From: CAG-533 sp964589375
GTDB taxonomy: Bacteria > Bacillota_I > Bacilli_A > RF39 > UBA660
Length of the DNA stretch: 15,068 nucleotides
NCBI GenBank assembly: GCA_964589375.1
Contig: CAZPSA010000030.1
Span: 1 to 15,068, forward strand
Reading direction: 5' to 3'
Below, piece by piece: positions 1 through 5,705 of the stretch. Each line of letters begins with the position of its first letter. Within the stretch, counting starts at the first letter, position 1. Both the position numbers and the translations under genes were made by a program. Below the pieces are notes generated by a model that was not told where the DNA came from, made no database searches, and saw nothing but the letters and a program-made list of their open reading frames with translations.

Positions 1-1
1 T

Positions 2-337
2 CGTGAAGAAGTAGAACGTGGACAAGTACTTGCTAAACCAGGATCAGTTACTCCTCATAAGAAGTTTACTGCTCAAGTTTATGTATTATCTAAAGAAGAA
101 GGTGGAAGACATACTCCATTCTTCGCAAACTACAGACCTCAGTTCTATTTCAGAACTACAGATGTTACTGGTGTAATTGAACTTCCACAAGGAGTAGAAA
201 TGGTTATGCCTGGTGATAATGTAGAAATGACAGTTGAATTAATCAGCATGGTTGCTTTAGAAAACGGAACTAAGTTCTCAATTCGTGAAGGTGGCCGTAC
301 TGTAGGTGCTGGTACTGTAACAGAAATTATTGAATAA
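2..337 (+). CDS. tuf: Elongation factor Tu, C-terminal part (5' end outside window)
   Basis: This is the last 111 codons of EF-Tu, the GTPase that delivers aminoacyl-tRNA to the ribosome. The reading frame enters from the left edge, so the GTPase domain and start codon are not visible. What remains is the end of domain 2 and domain 3. Recognisable family stretches are KPGSVTPHKKFTAQVYVL, GGRHTPFFANYRPQFYFRT, VMPGDNVEM and the ending FSIREGGRTVGAGTV. The gene ends in TAA and is followed at once by a compact hairpin terminator. Its codons (CGT, GGT, GTT, CCA) are more biased than those of the neighbours, as expected for a very highly expressed gene. Identification is secure; only the extent is limited by the window. 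Confidence 0.97.
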   Translation, partial: REEVERGQVLAKPGSVTPHKKFTAQVYVLSKEEGGRHTPFFANYRPQFYFRTTDVTGVIELPQGVEMVMPGDNVEMTVELISMVALENGTKFSIREGGRTVGAGTVTEIIE

Positions 338-343
338 TTAATG

Positions 344-377
344 AAAGGGCTCACTTAATTGTGAGTTTTTTCTTTAC
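344..377 (+). terminator. Rho-independent terminator of tuf
   Basis: The arms CTCAC (350-354) and GTGAG (361-365) close a six-base loop. The stem extends outward through G-T pairs and an AAA/TTT stretch, and is followed by a T-rich run (366-375). It begins seven bases after the tuf stop codon, the expected place for the end of a tuf transcript. Confidence 0.8.
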
Positions 378-401
378 TAAATTTTATAAAAATAGTATTA
401 T
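373..401 (+). promoter_or_regulatory. Possible promoter for the yitT-like gene
   Basis: TTTACT (373-378) and TATTAT (396-401) are separated by 17 bases, matching a vegetative sigma promoter. The start point predicted from it would leave a leader of only about ten bases, nearly touching the Shine-Dalgarno site TAAGGAGT (405-412). An alternative -10 (TATAAA, 385-390) has no good -35. Some gene-specific promoter is likely because the tuf terminator intervenes, but its exact position is uncertain. Confidence 0.35.
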
Positions 402-418
402 TAATTAAGGAGTTTATA

Positions 419-1321
419 ATGTTTAATAGGATAAAAGAGGGAAAAAATAAAATAATTCAAAAAATAACTTATAAAAACTTTAAAATAAGATTTTTATTTT
501 TTATCTTGGCTTGTTTTATTCATGCCTTAAATTATAATACTTTATTAGTTCCCAATAATATTGTAGTTGGGGGAATGAGTGGTTTAGCAATAATAATAAA
601 AGAATTGACAGGCTTTTCAACTACTTATTTTCTTTATTTTACTACTGCAATAATAATTATTATTAGTTACTTTTTTTGGGGAAAAGAGAATACAATTACA
701 ACTATTATAGGCTCAATTACTTTTACAACTATGGTATCAATAACTGAGCCAATTTCTAAAATGATTACGGTTGATATTAATAGTATGTTTATAACGATTA
801 TAATTGCGTCGCTGTTATATGGACTATGTAGTGGAATAATATATCGGACTGGTTTTAATACTGGGGGCAGTGATGTAATAGCGACAATTATTAATAAAAC
901 GTTTAAAATTCCTGTTGGTCAAGCCGGAAAATTTGTTAATATAATAATAATTTTTACTGGTACGATAATATTTGGTTTTACCAAAACTATTTATGCTTTA
1001 TTTATTGTGTTTGTATCTTCAAAAATTGTTGATATTGTCATGATAGGCATGAACGATAGTAAAATATGTTACATAAAAACTAAAAAATGGCGGGAAATTG
1101 AAAAAATACTTTTAAAGGAATATTCCTTTGGAGTTACCGAAATAAGTTCAAGAGGGGGATTATTTATAAAGAAGGATCCAACTTTGTTTGTTATTGTCCC
1201 TTTTGATAAGTATTATGGATTAAAAAAGAAACTCTTAGAAATTGATAAAAACGTTTTTATGGTAAGTCATGACTGCTATGCAGTTAGTGGTGGTTATTGT
1301 CAAAAATACTTGCCATTCTAG
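419..1321 (+). CDS. YitT family membrane protein with C-terminal DUF2179 domain
   Basis: This is a 300-residue integral membrane protein of the YitT family, common in multiple paralogues in Bacillota and of unsettled biochemical function. Hydrophobic segments fill roughly residues 24-210. They contain the two family signatures VGGMSGLAII (about 50-59) and GFNTGGSDVIA (about 145-155), which look like internal repeats of a glycine-rich membrane motif. From about residue 213 the chain becomes soluble and matches the DUF2179 ligand-binding-like domain (KICYIKTKKW, GVTEISSRGG, MVSHDCYAVSGG). The start ATG has a good Shine-Dalgarno TAAGGAGT seven bases upstream. The AAA+ gene follows after about 31 bases with no terminator between, so the two are probably co-transcribed. 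The family call is confident; substrate and role are unknown. Confidence 0.9.
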   Translation: MFNRIKEGKNKIIQKITYKNFKIRFLFFILACFIHALNYNTLLVPNNIVVGGMSGLAIIIKELTGFSTTYFLYFTTAIIIIISYFFWGKENTITTIIGSITFTTMVSITEPISKMITVDINSMFITIIIASLLYGLCSGIIYRTGFNTGGSDVIATIINKTFKIPVGQAGKFVNIIIIFTGTIIFGFTKTIYALFIVFVSSKIVDIVMIGMNDSKICYIKTKKWREIEKILLKEYSFGVTEISSRGGLFIKKDPTLFVIVPFDKYYGLKKKLLEIDKNVFMVSHDCYAVSGGYCQKYLPF

Positions 1322-1340
1322 TTAAAATAATATAAGAAAT

Positions 1341-1347
1341 GATGTGA
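1341..1347 (+). promoter_or_regulatory. Ribosome binding site that decides the AAA+ start
   Basis: GATGTGA resembles the anti-SD complement GGAGGTGA. It lies five bases before ATG 1353 but overlaps the alternative GTG codon at 1344. This favours ATG 1353 as the start. Confidence 0.55.
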
Positions 1348-1352
1348 ATATT

Positions 1353-2378
1353 ATGGAAAAAATTGATATATTAAATGAAGATGCAACAAATGGGGTAGAG
1401 ACTTTAGATTTAGATATTTCACAAAAAAGTGAAACAGTAGAGCAAACTTCTGAAATAGATATCAAACCAATGGGAATTATTGAAATGTATGGTGAGGATT
1501 TAAGCTCTAAAGAGTATATTACAGATCCTGCTATTGGAAGAGAAAATGAAATTAATGAAATGATTTTAGCTTTAATAACGCCTGATAAAAGTGCTCTCTT
1601 GGTCGGAAAGCCGGGTATTGGTAAGACTGCGATTGTTGAAGGATTAGGGTATCGTATTCAAAAAAATTTGGTTCCAGATGCCTTAAAAAATTGGCGAATA
1701 ATTAAAATTAATATTACTAGTTTGCTTGGCTCCCAAGTTGATAATGGAAATAGTGAGAGTAAAGTTGAGCTTTTAATTCAAGCATTAAAAAAAGAAGATA
1801 ACACAATTCTATTTATAGATGAGGTTCATCTTCTTGTAAATAGAAATGCTGCTAATACTAATATTGATTTTGCAAATATGTTAAAACCAGTTTTAGACCG
1901 TGGAACAATAAAGATGATTGGTGCTACTACGACCGAAGAATATGAAACTTATATATTAAGAGATCGAGCATTTTTACGTCGTTTCATTAAAATAGACATT
2001 TTAGAGGCTGATGAAAGTACAGTTGTAAAAATATTAATGGGGACATATCCAAAATTTGAAAAAAAATTAAATGTAAAACTAGCATATTCTGATTTTACTA
2101 AAGAACAAATATTTAAATTTTTGGTTGAAATGACAAGTGAATATAAGCGAGTTTATGAAGTTGCTAGTCGTTATCCAGATGTAACGTTGACAATTTTGGC
2201 AAATGCTTTTAGTTATGCTGTTTTTGAAAACTCAAAAGAAGTAAGGATTTCCCATATTTATAAAGCAGTCAAAAATGCAAAAAATATATATCCTGATACT
2301 CTTAAAAAAGAAGTAATTAGATTTAAAGAAACATTTAAAGAATTATTAAATGAAGAAAATGTTGATTTAAGCATATAA
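1353..2378 (+). CDS. Stand-alone Clp-like AAA+ ATPase (single D1-type module)
   Basis: This is a 341-residue ATPase related to the first AAA+ domain of ClpA/ClpB/ClpC, present alone. It lacks the Clp N-domain and the second ATPase domain; ClpB/ClpC are usually above 800 residues. After an acidic, probably disordered leader (1-50) come IGRENEI (61-67), Walker A GKPGIGKT (85-92), Walker B ILFIDEVH (152-159), sensor-1 GATTTEEY (190-197) and the arginine-finger segment RDRAFLRRF (203-211). A helical lid follows. The pore-loop position, where Clp D1 domains carry a KYRG-like aromatic motif, reads GSQVDNGNSESK and has no aromatic residue. That argues against classical substrate threading. The gene probably shares a transcript with the yitT-like gene and ends at a strong terminator. 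An upstream in-frame GTG (1344) would add three residues. Cellular role unknown. Confidence 0.85.
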   Translation: MEKIDILNEDATNGVETLDLDISQKSETVEQTSEIDIKPMGIIEMYGEDLSSKEYITDPAIGRENEINEMILALITPDKSALLVGKPGIGKTAIVEGLGYRIQKNLVPDALKNWRIIKINITSLLGSQVDNGNSESKVELLIQALKKEDNTILFIDEVHLLVNRNAANTNIDFANMLKPVLDRGTIKMIGATTTEEYETYILRDRAFLRRFIKIDILEADESTVVKILMGTYPKFEKKLNVKLAYSDFTKEQIFKFLVEMTSEYKRVYEVASRYPDVTLTILANAFSYAVFENSKEVRISHIYKAVKNAKNIYPDTLKKEVIRFKETFKELLNEENVDLSI

Positions 2379-2418
2379 AAAGGTTCAACTATAAAGTAAT
2401 TGAACCTTTTGCTTTTTT
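2377..2418. terminator. Bidirectional terminator between convergent genes
   Basis: AAAAGGTTCAA (2377-2387) pairs perfectly with TTGAACCTTTT (2400-2410) around a 12-base loop, and a T run follows on the plus strand (2413-2418). It terminates the AAA+ transcript. The convergent minus-strand gene runs through it: its last codons form one arm and its TAG stop (2389-2391) sits in the loop. The plus-strand tail is stronger than the minus one. Confidence 0.8.
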
Positions 2419-2790
2419 CACACTTTCTCTAGCAGCCATATCAGCATCAGCACCATCTACGAATTCTCCGTTAGCTTTATAGATAGCTACTTGGAATGCT
2501 TTAAGCTCAACTGGGTCTGTGATTGGAAGTGCCATTGCATTACTAAAATATTTACTATAAGTAGTTGATCTTTTATCAGATAAAGCATTGTAAGTAGTCG
2601 GCTTTATTCTTGGATCAACGTTCATAGATGGCATATTTTGTAATCTATAAACAATAGCGTCAACTTCCCTAAACATTTCATCTAATTTATCTATAGACAT
2701 ATTTGCAAGCAAATATGCATATAATACAGATGATATACGAGCTGCTTCTCGAACTATATTTTCATGTGTATCTAATTCTTGTGTTAACAT
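2389..2790 (-). CDS. Hypothetical 133-residue protein, probably highly expressed
   Basis: I do not recognise this protein. It is soluble, with no signal peptide or membrane segment and no cysteine. The first half (residues 1-55, LDTHENIVREAARISSVLYA onward) is predicted helical. The middle is polar, with PRIKPTTYNALSDKRSTTY. The tail is alanine-, aspartate- and lysine-rich (VDGADADMAARESVKKAKG). I chose ATG 2790 over an in-frame TTG at 2799 because the AGGAGG site lies only two bases before the TTG but 11 bases before the ATG. Its promoter (TTGACT, 17 bp, TATAGT) is among the best in the window and its codons look less AT-driven than the neighbours', so strong expression is likely. The coding call rests on the clear promoter, RBS, terminator and amino-acid composition. 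Function unknown. Confidence 0.75.
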   Translation of the reverse strand: MLTQELDTHENIVREAARISSVLYAYLLANMSIDKLDEMFREVDAIVYRLQNMPSMNVDPRIKPTTYNALSDKRSTTYSKYFSNAMALPITDPVELKAFQVAIYKANGEFVDGADADMAARESVKKAKGSITL

Positions 2791-2801
2791 ATCAACCAAA
2801 A

Positions 2802-2807
2802 CCTCCT
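2802..2807 (-). promoter_or_regulatory. Strong ribosome binding site of the 133-residue gene
   Basis: On the minus strand this reads AGGAGG, a near-perfect Shine-Dalgarno after an A-rich stretch. It is 11 bases from ATG 2790 and only two from TTG 2799, which decides the start in favour of ATG. Confidence 0.75.
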
Positions 2808-2824
2808 TTTTTTTATTGCCTTAT

Positions 2825-2853
2825 ACTATAATACAATTATTCGTAAAAGTCAA
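2825..2853 (-). promoter_or_regulatory. Strong vegetative promoter of the 133-residue gene
   Basis: On the minus strand, TTGACT (2853-2848) and TATAGT (2830-2825) are separated by exactly 17 bases. The predicted start is about 30 bases before the start codon, leaving room for the AGGAGG site. Confidence 0.75.
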
Positions 2854-3114
2854 GTGATTTTTAATATTGCATCTAAAGTTTTAATATTGATGATTTTTCG
2901 TTGATTTTTTCCTAATTTTAATTTGATATCTTACTTTTTATGAAAAACTTAAATAAAGAGACTAAAAATTATTAAAAATTTTTAGTCATAAAATTCAAAC
3001 TAGAATTTTTATTTTAATTAATAGTGTAATTATCTATTATATCTTAACGGTTATCTATTAATTCATAACTTATACTTAATTTTTCAGTTTAAGTACACTA
3101 TTAAATTCCAATTA
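2854..3114. other. Gene-free, AT-rich interval with several inverted repeats
   Basis: I see no credible coding sequence here. The interval holds a long AT-rich hairpin (2960-2987). An 11-base inverted repeat TTAATAGTGTA (3018-3028) / TACACTATTAA (3094-3104) encloses a smaller hairpin, TACTTAA (3073-3079) / TTAAGTA (3089-3095). The ten-base direct repeat TTATCTATTA occurs at 3030-3039 and 3051-3060. These lie beyond the 3' end of the radical SAM gene and may only be transcript-end structures. Confidence 0.5.
2948..2987 (-). terminator. Candidate terminator downstream of the radical SAM gene
   Basis: GACTAAAAATT (2960-2970) and AATTTTTAGTC (2977-2987) form a perfect 11-bp stem with a six-base loop. 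Read on the minus strand it is followed by a T-rich TCTTTATTT tail, so it fits a terminator for leftward transcription. It lies about 128 bases past the stop codon, and only three of the 11 pairs are G-C, so the call is moderate. Confidence 0.4.
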
Positions 3115-4017
3115 TTATAAATTATCTTTATAATCAATTCCTTGATAAATATTTTCCTCTTTCATTTTTTTTACAATTCCATTTAAAATGTCAATTTTCT
3201 TTAAGGCCCAATGTGGTGCAATTAAATCTTCTTTTTTTGGATCGCCCGTCAATCTATGAACAACAATATTGGGCTTTAAAACTTTCAACTGCTCACAAAC
3301 GATATCAATATATTCTTCTTTACTCATCAAGTTAAATGGTTCTTTTAAATACATATTCCCTAAAACTGTATTTTTGACAACAAATAAATTATGAATTTTA
3401 ATTCCATCAATACCTAACTTATTTAAAAATCGGATATTTTCTATCATCATATCTTTTGTTTCGTTATGTAATCCATTAATTATATGGACGACAACATTTA
3501 TTCCTAGGCTTTTAAGTTTTTTTACACAAATTATAAAACTTTCAACATTATGCCCCCGATTAATAAAACTTAAAGTATTATTAAAAGAAGACTGCAATCC
3601 TAATTCAACAGTTAAGAATGTTCTCTTATTAAGATTTGCTAAGTACTCATAGCAATCATCACTTATTGCATCGCACCTTGTTCCAATCGAAAGCCCAATA
3701 ACTCTATCAAATTTAAGAACTTCCTCAAATCTTTTTTTTAAATTATCAACACTATCAAATGTATTAGTGAAAGAACCAAAATAAGCAATATATTTTGAAT
3801 TTGGCCATTTATTATCAATCATCTCAACTTGCTGTCTATACTGTTTGGCTAGACTGTCTTTTACATTTCCGGCATATTCATAGCTTCCGGAACAAAAAAT
3901 GCAACCTTGTCCACCATTTATTCTATTTGGGCAAGTAAATCCTCCGTTAAAAGATAATTTAACGACCTTAACTCCAAATTTATTCTTATAAAAATCACTT
4001 AAATTATTATAATACAT
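3115..4017 (-). CDS. Radical SAM protein, TIGR01212/YtqA-YhcC family (probable tRNA wobble-uridine modification)
   Basis: This is a 300-residue radical SAM enzyme, full length for the TIGR01212 family. The 4Fe-4S cluster cysteines are C29, C39 and C42 (CPNR...GGQGCIFC), the characteristic CX9CX2C spacing of this family rather than the usual CX3CX2C. Other family stretches are YIAYFGSFTNT, LSIGTRCDAISD, VELGLQSS, VHIINGLHNET, IKIHNLFVVKNT and VHRLTGDPKKEDLIAPHWALKK. As I recall, the Bacillus homologue YtqA has been reported (as MnmL) to act on carboxymethylaminomethyl-uridine in tRNA, with the methyltransferase YtqB/MnmM often adjacent; no such partner lies in this window. The start ATG follows a GGTGA Shine-Dalgarno six bases upstream. 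The gene is divergent from the membrane-protein gene, with 57 bases between start codons. Family certain; exact reaction inferred. Confidence 0.92.
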   Translation of the reverse strand: MYYNNLSDFYKNKFGVKVVKLSFNGGFTCPNRINGGQGCIFCSGSYEYAGNVKDSLAKQYRQQVEMIDNKWPNSKYIAYFGSFTNTFDSVDNLKKRFEEVLKFDRVIGLSIGTRCDAISDDCYEYLANLNKRTFLTVELGLQSSFNNTLSFINRGHNVESFIICVKKLKSLGINVVVHIINGLHNETKDMMIENIRFLNKLGIDGIKIHNLFVVKNTVLGNMYLKEPFNLMSKEEYIDIVCEQLKVLKPNIVVHRLTGDPKKEDLIAPHWALKKIDILNGIVKKMKEENIYQGIDYKDNL

Positions 4018-4052
4018 AAATATTCACCATTTATTATTTTACCATTAATTGA

Positions 4053-4067
4053 TATAATACTGATAGG
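4053..4067 (+). promoter_or_regulatory. -10 element and RBS of the divergent membrane-protein gene
   Basis: TATAAT (4053-4058) is followed by the Shine-Dalgarno AGGTGA (4065-4070 region) and ATG 4075, implying a very short leader. No good -35 is visible 17 bases upstream, where the sequence is plain TTATTA. The minus-strand radical SAM gene must use the same 57-base space; a TAAAAT at 4041-4036 could be its -10. Confidence 0.45.
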
Positions 4068-4074
4068 TGATTTA

Positions 4075-5655
4075 ATGAAAAAAACGATTTTAAATATAAT
4101 AATAACAATAATATTTTCATCCTTATATTATTATATCTTTTTACCACCATTGAATTTTACAAATATAAGTTTTTGGTTTTTTCTTATAATTATAATTGGC
4201 TTATTTACTTTTCTAAATACAGTATCATCATTTAACATTCATAATATTAATATAAGAAAGAGCCTTAAAATATCTAGGGGATTTTTGATAATTCCTCTTA
4301 TAATTATTGGCTTAATTTTTACAAATATAATATGTAGTCCGTTGTTTAATTCTAAAAAGTATGCTAATCGTATCAAAATTGATGAAACCAAAATTTTTAC
4401 TGAAGATATTGCACCAGTTGATTTTACAAAATTACCTTTATTAGATAAATCAAGCTCGCAAAAACTGGGAGATCGTGTTATGGGCCAAATGAGTGATTTT
4501 GTAAGTCAATATCGTGTGTCAGATTTATATACGCAGATTAATTATAATAACTCTATTGTAAGAGTTACTCCATTAGAATATGCTTCCTTTATTAAATGGA
4601 TATCTAATTGTAGAGAAGGCGTAAAAGGCTATATTACGGTTGATAGTACTACTGGTGAAGCAAAATTGACTAGATTAGAGCAAGGCATGAAGTATCTACC
4701 ATCAGCGTACTTTAGTAAAAATCTAAGCCGTAAGTTGAGATTTAGTTACCCTACTAAGAATTTTGGTAAAATATCATTTGAGATTGATAATGATGGACAT
4801 CCATACTGGGTAGTTCCAACGATTAAATACCATGGAATAAATATTAGAGCAGAGGTAACTGGAGTTATAATTCTTGATGCAATTACAGGTAAAAATCGGA
4901 AGTATAACGTAGGAAGTATTCCAACATGGGTAGATATTGCTCATAGTGCTGATTTAATAATTGAACAAGTTGATGACTGGGGAACATATCAAAATGGATT
5001 TTTTAACAGTATTTTTTCCCAAAAAAATGTGGTAAATACAACTGATGGATACAATTATTTAGCAATGAACGATGATATTTACTTATATACTGGTTTAACT
5101 TCAATTGTAAGTGATGAGTCAAACTTAGGATTTATATTAACTAATATGCGTACCAATGAGACTTGTTTTTATAGTGTCCCTGGTGCGGAAGAATATTCGG
5201 CTATGGCCTCTGCTGAAGGTGCGGTTCAACAAATGAAATATACATCGACATTTCCGTTGTTAATTAATTTAAATAATAAGCCAACTTATCTAGTAAGTTT
5301 AAAAGATGCTGCTGGACTAGTTAAAATGTATGGTTTTGTTGATGTGGCAGACTATCAAAAAGTAGTTGTTACTGATGCTGCTAAAGGCATTGAAGAGGCA
5401 GCTAAAAACTATCTTGGTAATGATGACGTGGTAATTGATGAAAATAATCTAATTATTGAAACTATTACTATAAAAACAATTAGAGATGTGACTATAAATG
5501 GTAATACTTATTTTTATCTAACCTCAGATGAAAACAAAAAATATAAAATATCTATTGAATTAAACGATAATCTTCCATTTTTAAAAGTAGGAAATACCAT
5601 TAAAATAGGATATGCTATAAATGAAGAAATAACTAATGTAAAAAAAGTGTTTTAA
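4075..5655 (+). CDS. Unrecognised membrane protein with three N-terminal helices and a large extracytoplasmic domain
   Basis: This 526-residue protein is not one I can assign. It begins with a positively charged MKK and three hydrophobic helices at about 5-24, 33-51 and 69-87. The short loop between helices 2 and 3 carries RKSLKISR, so by the positive-inside rule the N-terminus is cytoplasmic and residues 88-526 lie outside. The outside part includes YPTKNFGKISFEID, HPYWVVPTIKYHG, GVIILDAITGK and PTYLVSLKDAAG, strand-rich stretches that remind me of PepSY-like modules. The last ~75 residues (ETITIKTIRDVTINGNTYFY onward) look like a small beta-barrel. Both comparisons are impressions, not motif matches. 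Start supported by AGGTGA and a TATAAT just upstream. It ends at a terminator overlapping its stop codon and is probably monocistronic. Confidence 0.8.
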   Translation: MKKTILNIIITIIFSSLYYYIFLPPLNFTNISFWFFLIIIIGLFTFLNTVSSFNIHNINIRKSLKISRGFLIIPLIIIGLIFTNIICSPLFNSKKYANRIKIDETKIFTEDIAPVDFTKLPLLDKSSSQKLGDRVMGQMSDFVSQYRVSDLYTQINYNNSIVRVTPLEYASFIKWISNCREGVKGYITVDSTTGEAKLTRLEQGMKYLPSAYFSKNLSRKLRFSYPTKNFGKISFEIDNDGHPYWVVPTIKYHGINIRAEVTGVIILDAITGKNRKYNVGSIPTWVDIAHSADLIIEQVDDWGTYQNGFFNSIFSQKNVVNTTDGYNYLAMNDDIYLYTGLTSIVSDESNLGFILTNMRTNETCFYSVPGAEEYSAMASAEGAVQQMKYTSTFPLLINLNNKPTYLVSLKDAAGLVKMYGFVDVADYQKVVVTDAAKGIEEAAKNYLGNDDVVIDENNLIIETITIKTIRDVTINGNTYFYLTSDENKKYKISIELNDNLPFLKVGNTIKIGYAINEEITNVKKVF

Positions 5656-5677
5656 TAAAGAATAAAACCTTTTTTTA
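5640..5677 (+). terminator. AT-rich terminator overlapping the stop codon
   Basis: A7-G (5640-5647) followed by GTTTTA (5649-5654) pairs with TAAAAC (5663-5668) and C-T7 (5669-5676), leaving one bulged T and an eight-base loop. The T tract is the outer arm of the stem. It overlaps the TAA of the membrane-protein gene and sits just upstream of the tex -10. Confidence 0.5.
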
Positions 5678-5680
5678 TGG

Positions 5681-5698
5681 TATACTTTAAAAGCGAGG
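5681..5698 (+). promoter_or_regulatory. tex -10 element and RBS
   Basis: TATACT (5681-5686) is a good -10, preceded by a weak -35 region (AAGAAT, 5658-5663) that lies within the upstream terminator. GCGAGGT (5693-5699) is the Shine-Dalgarno for ATG 5706. Confidence 0.45.
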
Positions 5699-5705
5699 TA
5701 AAAAT

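Noticed and set aside
145..354. Minus-strand open frame inside the end of tuf
   Set aside because: It lies opposite a certain EF-Tu coding region, has no RBS, and its composition is that of an antisense shadow.
3018..3104. Riboswitch or T-box
   Set aside because: The repeats lie downstream of a gene rather than in a leader, and I recognise no conserved core.
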